A stretch of 64,000 nt of DNA from Streptomyces sp. NBC_00691 (GTDB lineage: Bacteria > Actinomycetota > Actinomycetes > Streptomycetales > Streptomycetaceae). This document shows, in pieces, positions 44,072 to 52,474 of the stretch. The DNA lies in NCBI RefSeq assembly GCF_036226665.1, contig NZ_CP109007.1, positions 2,582,501-2,646,500 on the forward strand, read 5' to 3'. A model generated the notes under the pieces. The model did not search any database. It had not been told where the DNA came from and was given only the letters and a program-made list of their open reading frames with translations. How positions within the stretch are numbered: position 1 is the first letter of the stretch; every line of letters starts with the position of its first letter. Made by a program: the position numbers and the translations under genes.

Positions 44072-45286
44072 GTGACACCCGTCGAAGCCGACTCCCCCCT
44101 GCTCGTCGTCCTGCGCACCCTGCTCGCGCTCGCCGTCGTGTTCGTGCTGCTCACGACCACGGGCTGGACGACGATCAGCCACCGCCCCGTGCCCGGTCCG
44201 TCCCGCGCGGCCGCGCTCGCCGCCTGGGCGCGCGACCGGATCGACCACCGCCCCCTGCCGGGGCCGAACACACCCGCCGGGGGCATAGCCGCGTTCTTCG
44301 CCCGGATCGGCCCCGCGCGCGCGGCCGGGCTCGCGGAACGACATCCGCTCGTCGTCGGCAACCTCGACGGTGCCCCCACCGCCCTGCGCTACCGCGCCAA
44401 CCGGATCACCCTCGGCCGCGCGCTCACCGTCGAACGGGACAGGGTCCACGACACCCGGCTCTCCCCCGAAGGGCTGCACGAGGCACAGCGCCGCCTCGAC
44501 CGCTTCGTCTCGCTGATGCGGCCGGGCCGGCAGATCCTCGCCTTCGACCCGACCGGTACGGGGCGCACCGCCGAGGTCCTCGGGGACCTGACGCGGGCCC
44601 GGCACGTCTCGGTGATCGTGCCCGGTGTCGACACCAACCTCCTCACCTTCCAGAAGACCCACCGCCGGTACGGGGCTCCCGCCGGCATGGCGGAATCCCT
44701 CTACCGCGCCGAGCGGCAGGCCTCTCCCGGTGCCCGGGTCGCCGTGATCGCCTGGGCGGACTACACCGCGCCCGCCGGGGTCGGAGTCGACGCCATGACC
44801 GGCCGGCTCGCCGAGGCAGGCGCCGCGCGGCTCGTCCGGCTGACCGAGGCGCTGCCGGGCGACGCGCGCGTGGCGCTGTTCTGCCACAGCTACGGCTCCG
44901 TGCTCTGCGGGGTCGCCGCGCCCCGGCTGCCCGCCCGGGTGACGGACCTGGCGGTGGCCGGAAGCCCCGGGATGCGGGTCGAGCGGGCGACGGAACTCCG
45001 TACCCCCGCGCGCGTGTGGGCGATGCGGGACGCCGACGACTGGATCGCCGACGTGCCGCACCTGGAGGTGGGCGGGGTCGGGCACGGAGCCGATCCGGTG
45101 GCCCCGGAGTTCGGCGCCCGGCTGCTCTCGGCGCGCGGTGCCATCGGCCACAGTGGCTATTTCGAGCCGGGCACCGAGAGTCTCGGCAACTTCGCCGCGA
45201 TAGGGGTCGGCTCCTACGGGCAGCTGGTCTGCGCACCTGCCGACAACGCCTGCCACGGGGGAATATCCGGTACGGAAGGGCCCTGA
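44072..45286 (+). CDS. DUF1023 alpha/beta hydrolase, membrane-anchored
   Basis: 404 residues. A hydrophobic N-terminal helix (residues 9-30) anchors it. DUF1023 hydrolase domain with the nucleophile elbow CHSYGSVLCG (Ser near residue 272), preceded by VVGNLDGAP and HVSVIVPGVDTNLLTF and followed by the catalytic D-W-I-A and GHSGYFEPGTESLGNF. Secreted/surface hydrolase; ester or peptide substrate unknown. A shorter paralogue (48640-49689) in this window keeps all motifs but has a signal peptide-like start. GTG start at 44072. Confidence 0.85.
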   Translation: MTPVEADSPLLVVLRTLLALAVVFVLLTTTGWTTISHRPVPGPSRAAALAAWARDRIDHRPLPGPNTPAGGIAAFFARIGPARAAGLAERHPLVVGNLDGAPTALRYRANRITLGRALTVERDRVHDTRLSPEGLHEAQRRLDRFVSLMRPGRQILAFDPTGTGRTAEVLGDLTRARHVSVIVPGVDTNLLTFQKTHRRYGAPAGMAESLYRAERQASPGARVAVIAWADYTAPAGVGVDAMTGRLAEAGAARLVRLTEALPGDARVALFCHSYGSVLCGVAAPRLPARVTDLAVAGSPGMRVERATELRTPARVWAMRDADDWIADVPHLEVGGVGHGADPVAPEFGARLLSARGAIGHSGYFEPGTESLGNFAAIGVGSYGQLVCAPADNACHGGISGTEGP

Positions 45287-45360
45287 CGCGCGTAGATCAC
45301 GTAATTTCGGGACCTTTCACGGGGGCGACGCACGGGCACACGCCGCTTACGATGAGGCGT

Positions 45361-46245
45361 ATGGGTGATGTGCTGGCCGGAATTCATGCCACCTGGGAGT
45401 TCGAGAGTGACGCCCTCGTCATCCGCTTCGACCGGGGGAACCGTGCGCCGAGACTCTTCGGTGTGCTGCGCGAACGACGTGTACCGCACGAGGCGCTGGC
45501 GTCCGTGACGCTCTCGCCCGGCAAGCGGGGCACCGTCGTGCTGCACGCCGTGCCGAGACCGGGCGCCGATCCGCTGATGGAGGCGGCCGCGGGGCAGCTG
45601 TCGGAGGCCTGCGATCCGTATCGCCTGGTGCTGCCTGCGGACCGGGAGACGCTCGCCGAGTACTACCGGGACGAGCTGCGGGCCGTCCTCGGGCCCGGGA
45701 CGGCGGGGGCGTACGCAGACGACCCCGCGGACGGGGGCGACGTGACGCCCGCCGACCGCTTCCTCGTGGCGCCGCCGCAGGGTCCGCAGTCCTTCAAGGC
45801 GTACGACGGGAAGGCGAGCTTCGACGGGCAGTCGGAGGTCTCGTTCCGCTGGTCCTGGACGGGAGCGTCCTCCGAGAAGTGGAAGGCGGGTGACCAGTTC
45901 TTCCACGTACGGGATCTCTGCGGGGTCGAGTGGCGCTCGCCCGACGTCCTGGACGGGCATCTGCGGCTGGTTCCCCGGGGCGGCGAACCCCGCGCGACCC
46001 AGCCGGACCATGATCCCGCCTCCGTCGTGTTCGGCCTCGGCTACGGGCCGGTGCACCTGTCCCTCCCCTTCGCGGCGGCGGTCCTCGCGGCGATCAGGAC
46101 CTCGGACCGCGTCCCGGCCCGCACGGCCGCCGCTCCCGGCGCGGTCGCTGAAAGGATTCGGCACCTGGGTGAACTGCACCAGGCGGGGCTGGTGACGGAC
46201 GAGGAGTTCTCGGCGAAGAAGGCGGAACTCCTCGCGGAGCTGTAG
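45361..46245 (+). CDS. DUF4429 / SHOCT-domain protein
   Basis: 294 residues from ATG 45361 (MGDVLAGIHATWEFESDALVIRFDRG). Two DUF4429 beta domains (about 5-85 and 130-235, the latter with FKAYDGKASFDGQSEVSF), then a short C-terminal SHOCT helix pair (ERIRHLGELHQAGLVTDEEFSAKKAELLAEL). This architecture is common in Streptomyces and may mediate oligomerisation; function unknown. An ATG at 45352 is a possible earlier start. Confidence 0.83.
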   Translation: MGDVLAGIHATWEFESDALVIRFDRGNRAPRLFGVLRERRVPHEALASVTLSPGKRGTVVLHAVPRPGADPLMEAAAGQLSEACDPYRLVLPADRETLAEYYRDELRAVLGPGTAGAYADDPADGGDVTPADRFLVAPPQGPQSFKAYDGKASFDGQSEVSFRWSWTGASSEKWKAGDQFFHVRDLCGVEWRSPDVLDGHLRLVPRGGEPRATQPDHDPASVVFGLGYGPVHLSLPFAAAVLAAIRTSDRVPARTAAAPGAVAERIRHLGELHQAGLVTDEEFSAKKAELLAEL

Positions 46246-46319
46246 CCGGAGCAGAACCCCGCGGGACCCACGGAACCCCGCGGACCCAAGGAACCCCACG
46301 AGACCCCACGTCATACCCA

Positions 46320-46380
46320 GGTATCAGGGCAGAGCCCGGTCCCCGGTATGACGTCGGGGGCCGGGCCCGCTGCCTACCCT
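46320..46380 (+). promoter_or_regulatory. Promoter/operator of the NarL-type two-component operon
   Basis: GGTATCA (46320), 16 bp, CCGGTATGACGT (46343-46354), 20 bp, TACCCT (46375-46380, -10-like). The same boxes with the same spacing occur at 48533-48593. GGTATSA direct repeats are 25 bp apart, and a reversed TCATACC copy lies just upstream at 46311. Confidence 0.6.
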
Positions 46381-46389
46381 GAGCTGGTC

Positions 46390-47781
46390 ATGGCTACCGA
46401 ACCGCGGCACGAGCCGCCCACCCCCACCCTGCGGCAGCTCAGCACCCGGACACGCGAGATGTTCCAGGGGCTCGGGACCGCGCTCACCACACCCACCACC
46501 CCGGGAGCGCCGCTTTTCGCCGACGCCGCATCGCGGTGGGTGCGCCTGCTGCCGTACGCCGTCGCACTCGCGTTCGTCGCGTCGCTGCTCCCCTCCACGG
46601 TCCAGCTCCTCGCCGGGGACTACGGCGTCAACGGCGCGCTCGCCGGGGCCATCGGCACCGCCCAGACCGCGCCGCTGCTGCTCGCCGTCTCCCGTCCGCT
46701 CCAGGCCTGGTGGATCATCTTCGCCGCCGACGTGCTCGGCGCGGTCGCGCTGCTCGCCGCCGACGGACCGCGCGCCGAGCTCTGGCCCTGGACCCCGCCG
46801 ATCGTCGTCGGCTACTGCGCGCTGATGATCGCGCTGGGGCTGCGCGAGTCCCGCCGGGCCCTGTTCGGGGTGTGGCTGGCGACGGGCGTCGCCGGGTACG
46901 TCCTGGAGATCTTCCGGCCGGCCGGGTACACCAGCGTCCACACCCTCCTCGTCGTCCTCAGCGGAGTGCTGCTCCTCCTCACATCGGCGGTACGCGCGCG
47001 GGGCGACGCCCAGCGGCGGCTCGTCGAGCAGGAGACCATCAGCGAGGCCGAGCGGTCCCGTCGCACGCTCCTGGAGGAGCGGGCCAGGATCGCGCGCGAG
47101 CTGCACGACGTGGTGGCCCACCACATGTCCGTGATCACCGTGCAGGCCGACTCGGCCCCGTACCGCATCCCCGGTCTCCCGGATGCGGCACGCGAGGAGT
47201 TCACCTCGATCGCGTCGAGCGCGCGCGAGTCGCTGGCCGAGATGCGACGGCTGCTGTCGGTGCTGCGCAGTGACGGCAGCGAGGGCGAACGGGCCCCGCA
47301 GCCGGGCCTCGACCGGGTCCAGCAGCTCGTCGAGGCCACCGTCCGGGCCGGGGTGCCGGCCGAGCTGCGGCTCGCCGCGGACCTCGGCGACGTCCCGCAG
47401 GCGGTGGACCTGTCCGCGTACCGGATCGTGCAGGAGGCCCTCGCGAACATCGTCCGGCACGCACCGGGGGCGTCGACCCGGGTGTCGATCCGGGCCGGCG
47501 GCGGCTGGCTGACGGTCCTCGTCGTCAACGGGCCCTCGACGGAGGCGGATTCCGCGGTGGAACGCGGCGCGTCCGGCACCGGGCACGGACTCGTCGGCAT
47601 GCGGGAACGCGTACGGTTGACGGGTGGCTCGCTCGACACCGGGCCGCTGCCGGACGGCGGCTTCCGGGTCGCCGCGCGGCTGCCGCTGACCCCGGACCCG
47701 GCGCCCGCCGCGGTGGCACCGCCGGCCGGGGCCCCGGCCACGTCTCCGACTCCGCCCCCGACCGTCAAGGACTCCGAGTGA
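46390..47781 (+). CDS. NarL-type sensor histidine kinase
   Basis: 463 residues, ATG 46390. Five or six transmembrane helices in residues 55-210 with a short sensing region, then a HisKA_3 dimerisation domain with phospho-acceptor His239 in ERARIARELHDVVAHHMSVITVQ, and a HATPase domain (AYRIVQEALANIVRHAPGA...GTGHGLVGMRERVRLTGGSL). A Pro/Ala-rich C-terminal tail follows. Senses an unknown membrane/envelope signal and phosphorylates the response regulator encoded 4 bp overlapping downstream. Confidence 0.9.
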   Translation: MATEPRHEPPTPTLRQLSTRTREMFQGLGTALTTPTTPGAPLFADAASRWVRLLPYAVALAFVASLLPSTVQLLAGDYGVNGALAGAIGTAQTAPLLLAVSRPLQAWWIIFAADVLGAVALLAADGPRAELWPWTPPIVVGYCALMIALGLRESRRALFGVWLATGVAGYVLEIFRPAGYTSVHTLLVVLSGVLLLLTSAVRARGDAQRRLVEQETISEAERSRRTLLEERARIARELHDVVAHHMSVITVQADSAPYRIPGLPDAAREEFTSIASSARESLAEMRRLLSVLRSDGSEGERAPQPGLDRVQQLVEATVRAGVPAELRLAADLGDVPQAVDLSAYRIVQEALANIVRHAPGASTRVSIRAGGGWLTVLVVNGPSTEADSAVERGASGTGHGLVGMRERVRLTGGSLDTGPLPDGGFRVAARLPLTPDPAPAAVAPPAGAPATSPTPPPTVKDSE

Positions 47782-48458
47782 CCATCCGCGTGATCATCGT
47801 CGACGACCAGGCCATGGTGCGGGCCGGATTCGCCGCGCTGCTCGCCGCGCAGCCCGACATCGACGTGGTGGGCGAGGCCCCGGACGGGCGGCAGGGCATC
47901 GACGTGGCGCGCTCGACCCACCCGGACGTGGTCCTGATGGACGTCCGGATGCCGGAGCTGGACGGGCTCGCCGCCGCCCGGGAGATCCTCCATCCGCCGA
48001 CGGGGGTCACCCACCGGCCGAAGGTCCTCATGCTGACCACCTTCGACGTGGACGACTACGTGTACGAGGCGCTGCGCGCCGGCGCGTCCGGCTTCCTCCT
48101 GAAGGACGCGCCCCCGGCGGACCTGATCGCGGCGGTACGGGTGGTGGCGGCGGGCGAGGCCCTGCTCGCCCCGTCCGTGACGCGACGGCTCATCGCCGAC
48201 TTCGCCGCCTCCCGGCCCGCGCCGCGCAAGGACACCACGGCGCTGCGTCTGAACGGGCTCACCCCGCGCGAGACCGAGGTCCTCGAACTCATCGCCCGCG
48301 GCCTGTCCAACCAGGAGATCGCGGATCATCTGGTCCTCGCCGAACAGACGGTGAAGACCCACATCGGCCGGGTCCTCGCCAAACTGGACCTGCGCGACCG
48401 GGCGCAGGCCGTGGTCTTCGCGTACGAGTCGGGGCTCGTGACCCCGGGCGCCTCCTGA
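47778..48458 (+). CDS. NarL/LuxR-type response regulator
   Basis: 226 residues, GTG start overlapping the kinase stop (GTGA). Receiver domain with phospho-acceptor Asp55 (VVLMDVRMPE) and a C-terminal LuxR-type HTH (LTPRETEVLELIARGLSNQEIADHLVLAEQTVKTHIGRVLAKL). Likely autoregulates its own operon and activates the DUF1023-acyltransferase operon, whose promoter shares the same boxes. Confidence 0.93.
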   Translation: MTIRVIIVDDQAMVRAGFAALLAAQPDIDVVGEAPDGRQGIDVARSTHPDVVLMDVRMPELDGLAAAREILHPPTGVTHRPKVLMLTTFDVDDYVYEALRAGASGFLLKDAPPADLIAAVRVVAAGEALLAPSVTRRLIADFAASRPAPRKDTTALRLNGLTPRETEVLELIARGLSNQEIADHLVLAEQTVKTHIGRVLAKLDLRDRAQAVVFAYESGLVTPGAS

Positions 48459-48532
48459 CGTCCCGGTAGCCGCCCCCCGGGGGAAAACCCCACCCCCTAC
48501 CTGGTGTTGCCTGCTCCTCCACCCCCTACCCC

Positions 48533-48593
48533 GGTATCAAAGGGGAGTTGGCTCTCCGGTGTGACGTGCCGTCACCCGTCGTCTTCCTACCTT
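48533..48593 (+). promoter_or_regulatory. Matching promoter of the DUF1023-acyltransferase operon
   Basis: GGTATCA (48533-48539), 16 bp, CCGGTGTGACGT (48556-48567), 20 bp, TACCTT (48588-48593). Box sequences and both spacings repeat those at 46320-46380. Predicted target of the adjacent response regulator. Confidence 0.6.
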
Positions 48594-48639
48594 CCTCTCG
48601 CCAGCGAACGAGCGAGTACCGGAGAGGGAGGGCGACCCC

Positions 48640-49689
48640 ATGCGCCGTATTTCGAGGACCCTGATCACCGCGGCCCTGGTGACCGCCGTGGTCGGCGGCA
48701 CGGCCGGCTGGGCGTCCGGTGACAGCCAGGAGGCCGTCACGGGGGCGCCGGTCGGGACGGCGGAGTGGCGGGCCGCCGGGCTGCCGGACCCGGAGCGGAT
48801 GGACCCGGCCGGAGTGGCCCGGTTCTTCGCCGGCCTGAGCCCCGTACGGCAGCGGGAGCTGGCCCGGACGCATCCCACGGTCGTCGGGAACCTCGACGGA
48901 GCGCCTCTGGAACTGCGGTACGAGGCCAACTCCCGCACCACGCGAGGGGCGTTCGGCGGGGCGCGGGTCCTCGCCCACGACACGCGCGGCCGGGGCCAGG
49001 TGGCCCTGGTGTACGGGGATCTGGCGCGGGCCGAGCACGTCGCCGTGATCGTGCCCGGCTCCGACATCGACGCGGACCACGTGCGGCCGCTCACCGACAT
49101 GGCGGCCTCGCTGCGGCGGGCCACCGGCGGGCGGACGGCGGTCGTCGCCTGGGCCGGGTACACCACCCCGGTCGGCGTCGGTCTGGACGCGGCCACCGGA
49201 CGGCTCGCCGAGGCCGGGGCGGACCGCCTCACCCGCTTCGTGGACGGTCTCGCGGCCGTGGGGACGCCCGCGCCGACCCTGTTCTGTCACAGCTACGGCT
49301 CCGTGGTCTGCGGACTCGCCGCCCACGGTCTGAAGGCCAAGGACCTGGTGGTCTTCGGCTCCCCCGGGATGCGTGCCGGGAACGTGAACGAACTCGGCAC
49401 CTCCGCACGCGTCTGGGCGGCGAAGGATCCCACCGACTGGATCGACCGGATCCCGAACGTCGAGGTCGGGGACCTCGGACACGGCACCGACCCCGCCGAC
49501 CCGGCGTTCGGGGCCCGCCGGATCGCGGCCGACGACGCGCGCGGCCACGGCGGCTACTTCGCGCCGGGCACCTCCTCGCTGCGTACCTTCGCCGCGATCG
49601 CCGACGGCACCGTCCGCACCGCCGACGACCTCCGCACCACGGACGCCTCCGTCCGTGCCGCCGCCGGCGCCGAGGGAGACGTCCGATGA
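48640..49689 (+). CDS. Secreted DUF1023 alpha/beta hydrolase
   Basis: 349 residues. An N-terminal signal/anchor (RRISRTLITAALVTAVVGGTAGWASG) precedes a DUF1023 domain: VVGNLDGAPLELRY, HVAVIVPGSDIDADH, nucleophile elbow CHSYGSVVCG, GSPGMRAGN and GHGGYFAPGTSSLRTF. Paralogue of 44072-45286. Strong GAGAGGGAGG before the ATG. It overlaps the acyltransferase start by ATGA. Confidence 0.85.
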   Translation: MRRISRTLITAALVTAVVGGTAGWASGDSQEAVTGAPVGTAEWRAAGLPDPERMDPAGVARFFAGLSPVRQRELARTHPTVVGNLDGAPLELRYEANSRTTRGAFGGARVLAHDTRGRGQVALVYGDLARAEHVAVIVPGSDIDADHVRPLTDMAASLRRATGGRTAVVAWAGYTTPVGVGLDAATGRLAEAGADRLTRFVDGLAAVGTPAPTLFCHSYGSVVCGLAAHGLKAKDLVVFGSPGMRAGNVNELGTSARVWAAKDPTDWIDRIPNVEVGDLGHGTDPADPAFGARRIAADDARGHGGYFAPGTSSLRTFAAIADGTVRTADDLRTTDASVRAAAGAEGDVR

Positions 49690-50903
49690 GCGCCCTCGCG
49701 ACCATGGCCCGCCGCACGGCCCGGAAGATCGAGTCGGGCACCCCCGCCCACCGCGACCGGGCGATCGACGGGCTGCGCGCCCTGGCCCTGCTGGCCGTGC
49801 CCACCGGGCACTGGCTGCTCGGCGGCTTCACGCTCTCCTCCGACGGTGCCCTTCACAACGCCAGCCCGCTGGGCACTTTCGCGGGGCTCGCGCCCGTCAG
49901 CTGGGTCCTCCAGATGCTGGGGATCTTCTTCCTGGTCGGCGGCTACGCCTCCGTCCTCTCGTACCGGCGCGGGAAGGGCTCCACGCGCGCGTGGCTCGGT
50001 GGCCGGCTCGCGCGGCTCGGCCGCCCGGTCCTCGGTGTCACCGCCGTCTGGGCGGCGCTGCTGCCCGTCCTGCACTTCGGGTTCGAGGTGCCCGTGGACA
50101 CCCTGCGGACCGCGTCCACGCTGGTGATCCAGCCGCTGTGGTTCGTCGGCGTGTACACGGTGGTCACCGCGCTCACCCCGCTGTGCGTGCGGGCGGCCCG
50201 CCGCCTCGGGGTGTGGGCCGCGGCCCCGCTGCTCGGCTCGGTGGCCGTCGTCGACTTCCTGCGGTACGGCCCGTACGCCGACGCCGTGCCGTCCTGGCTC
50301 AGCCTCCTCAACATCCTGCCGGGCTGGCTCTTCGCGTATCAGCTGGGGGTCTCCTGGGGCGAGGGCCGGGTCACCCGGCGGCACGCCTGGTGGCTGCTGC
50401 TCGGCGGGGCCGCGCTCTTCGCCGCCCTGCTGCTCGCCTTCGGCTACCCGGCCTCGATGGTCGGCGTCCCCGGCGAGGCCCGCACCAACTCCCACCCGCC
50501 GTCGCTGCTCGTCCTCGCCCTGGCCGCCGCGCAGAGCGGCGCCGCGATCCTGCTCAGGGACCGGCTCGGCAAGCTCCTGAGGCGGCCCGCGCTGTGGGCG
50601 CCGGTCGTGGTCGTCAACCTCTCGGCGATGACGATCCTCTGCTGGCACCAGACGGCGATGCTCACGGCGGCGGTCCCCGCCTCGTACCTCGGCGAGGTCC
50701 CGGGCCTGGTCGGCGCGCCGGACTCGGTCGGCTGGATCCTCGCCCGGCTGGCGTGGATGCCGGTCTTCGCCGGACTGCTCGTCCTGATCGGCCGGTACAC
50801 CCGGTCCTTCGAGTCCCCGTGGACGACCACCGGCCCGACCCGCCGCGCCCTCGCGGGCCTCCTCGCGGCAGGCTTCGCGGTCTTCGCGCTGGGGCTGGCG
50901 TGA
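49686..50903 (+). CDS. Membrane acyltransferase (acyltransferase 3 family)
   Basis: 405 residues with about ten membrane helices. The acyltransferase-3 landmarks are DRAIDGLRALALLAVPTGHW near residue 25, FFLVGGYASVLSYRR...WLGGRLARLGRPVLG, and HPPSLLVLALAAAQSGAAILL/ILCWHQTAML. Enzymes of this family move acyl groups onto surface glycans or small molecules. Translationally coupled to the hydrolase, so one may add and the other remove acyl groups; that is inference. Confidence 0.85.
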   Translation: MSALATMARRTARKIESGTPAHRDRAIDGLRALALLAVPTGHWLLGGFTLSSDGALHNASPLGTFAGLAPVSWVLQMLGIFFLVGGYASVLSYRRGKGSTRAWLGGRLARLGRPVLGVTAVWAALLPVLHFGFEVPVDTLRTASTLVIQPLWFVGVYTVVTALTPLCVRAARRLGVWAAAPLLGSVAVVDFLRYGPYADAVPSWLSLLNILPGWLFAYQLGVSWGEGRVTRRHAWWLLLGGAALFAALLLAFGYPASMVGVPGEARTNSHPPSLLVLALAAAQSGAAILLRDRLGKLLRRPALWAPVVVVNLSAMTILCWHQTAMLTAAVPASYLGEVPGLVGAPDSVGWILARLAWMPVFAGLLVLIGRYTRSFESPWTTTGPTRRALAGLLAAGFAVFALGLA

Positions 50904-50928
50904 CGCGCGCCCCAGGGGCGCGCGTCAC
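50900..50928. terminator. Bidirectional terminator between acyltransferase and AKR genes
   Basis: Long GC-rich dyad GTGACGCGCGCCCC/GGGGCGCGCGTCAC, overlapping the acyltransferase stop codon, between convergent genes. Confidence 0.75.
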
Positions 50929-50938
50929 GCCGAGTCCC

Positions 50939-51964
50939 TCACGCCTCGCGCGACACCGCCGTGAAGCGCATGTCCGTGTAGCGGTCGCCCGCCACCAGGC
51001 CTGCGATCGGCTCCAGTTCGGCGAGTTCGGGCGCGGTGAGGGTGATGCGGGTGGCGGCGGCGTTCTCCTGCAGGCGGGAGCGCTTGCGGGTGCCGGGGAT
51101 CGGGACGACCGTCAGGCCGTGCACGGAGGCCCGCTGCTGGACCCAGGCGAGGGCGATCTGCGCCGGGGTCGCGCCGTGTGCGGCGGCGATCTTGCGGACC
51201 GGGTCGAGCAGGGCGGCGTTCCGCTCCGCGTTCTCGCCGGTGAACCGGGGCTGGTTCCGGCGGAAGTCGCCGCCCGTCAGGTCCTTGGTGGCGTCGGCGA
51301 AGGATCCGGTGAGGAAGCCGCGGCCGAGCGGGGAGTAGGGCACGACGGTGACGCCGAGTTCGGCGGCGACGGCGACGGCGCTGCGCTCCACGTCCCGGGA
51401 GAAGAGCGACCACTCGGACTGGAGGGCGGCGATCGGGTGGACGGCGTGGGCCTCGCGCAGTTCGGGCCCGGTGACCTCGCTGAGGCCGAGGTGCTTGACC
51501 TTGCCCTCCCGGACGAGTTCGGCCATCGTGCCGACGGACTCGGCGAGCGGGACCTCCGGGTCGCGGCGGTGCATGTAGTAGAGGTCGATGGTCTCGATGC
51601 CGAGGCGGCTCAGGCTGCCCTCGACGGCGGTCCTGATGTACGCGGGGTCGTTGCGGATGCCCCGGTAGGCGGGGTCGTCGGCGCGGCGCTCGAGTGCGAA
51701 CTTGGTGGCGAGGGTGACCTCGTCGCGGTGGGCGGCGAGGAACGGGGCGAGGAACCGCTCGTTGGCGCCGTTGCCGTAGGCGTCGGCGGTGTCGATCAGG
51801 GTGACGCCGGCCTCCAGGGCCGCGTCGAGGGTGTCGCGGGCGGCCGCCTCGTCGGTGTCGCCGTAGAACTCGCTGATGCCCATGGCGCCGAAGCCCTGGA
51901 CGCCGATCCCGGGTCCGTCCTGGCCGCCGAGCCGTACGGTGTCGATCCTGGTCACGCTGGTCAT
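50939..51964 (-). CDS. Aldo/keto reductase
   Basis: 341-residue NADPH-dependent oxidoreductase, ATG 51964 with GGAGG nine bases upstream. The barrel has the catalytic set: Asp and Tyr in LIDTADAYGNGANE, Lys in LATKFA, His in YYMHRRDP; the C-terminal cofactor region VVPIPGTRKRSRLQENAAA is typical of the YakC/AKR13-like group. It follows MerR in the same operon, which suggests induction by reactive aldehydes or quinones. Substrate unknown. Confidence 0.9.
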   Translation of the reverse strand: MTSVTRIDTVRLGGQDGPGIGVQGFGAMGISEFYGDTDEAAARDTLDAALEAGVTLIDTADAYGNGANERFLAPFLAAHRDEVTLATKFALERRADDPAYRGIRNDPAYIRTAVEGSLSRLGIETIDLYYMHRRDPEVPLAESVGTMAELVREGKVKHLGLSEVTGPELREAHAVHPIAALQSEWSLFSRDVERSAVAVAAELGVTVVPYSPLGRGFLTGSFADATKDLTGGDFRRNQPRFTGENAERNAALLDPVRKIAAAHGATPAQIALAWVQQRASVHGLTVVPIPGTRKRSRLQENAAATRITLTAPELAELEPIAGLVAGDRYTDMRFTAVSREA

Positions 51965-52422
51965 GAAGGTGTGCCTCCGCATGCGGTCCCGTAATGGCTG
52001 ATCTTGATGTCGAGCACGGCGAGCGTGTCCTGGAGTTCGGTGATCCGGGAGAGCACGTCGCGCCTGGTGGTCTCCAGGAGCTCCCGGCGCTCGTCGCGGG
52101 TGTGGTCCCCCTCGCGGACGAGCTCCGCGTACCGGACCATGTCGGCGACCGGCATTCCGGTCAGCCGCAGCTTGCCGACGAAGGCGAGCCAGCCCAGGTC
52201 CCGCTCGGTGAATCGGCGCTGTCCGGTGTGCGAGCGGTCCACGTGCGACATGAGGCCGATCCGCTCGTACCAGCGCAGGGTGTGGGCCGAGAGTCCGGTC
52301 AGGGCCGCGACCTCGCTGATCGTGTAGTGGGCCCGGGGGATCCGGGTGCCGCTCGTGCCGGTGCTCGTACTCGTGCCGGTGGTCGTGCTCGTGGTCGTGC
52401 TCGTGCTCGCCATCACGCTCAT
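51961..52422 (-). CDS. MerR-family regulator
   Basis: 153 residues from ATG 52422 (52413 also possible). A Thr/Ser-rich N-terminal stretch encoded by a near-repetitive DNA segment (residues 5-25) precedes the MerR HTH (YTISEVAALTGLSAHTLRWYERIGLMSHVDRSHTGQRRFTERDLGWLAFVGKLRLTGMPVADMVRY) and a coiled coil. Its promoter has the MerR-type 19-bp spacer. Overlaps the downstream aldo-keto reductase start by ATGA. Confidence 0.87.
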   Translation of the reverse strand: MSVMASTSTTTSTTTGTSTSTGTSGTRIPRAHYTISEVAALTGLSAHTLRWYERIGLMSHVDRSHTGQRRFTERDLGWLAFVGKLRLTGMPVADMVRYAELVREGDHTRDERRELLETTRRDVLSRITELQDTLAVLDIKISHYGTACGGTPS

Positions 52423-52429
52423 GACCCCC

Positions 52430-52460
52430 ACGCTAAAACGTTTGAGTGCACTCCAAGCAA
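52430..52460 (-). promoter_or_regulatory. MerR-type promoter with 19-bp spacer
   Basis: Minus strand: -35 TTGCTT (52460-52455), 19-bp spacer containing the GAGTGCACTC dyad, -10 TAGCGT (52435-52430), predicted start next to the MerR ATG. The over-long spacer with a central dyad is the hallmark of promoters twisted by MerR activators. Confidence 0.75.
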
Positions 52461-52474
52461 GTAGGCTCGGCCCC

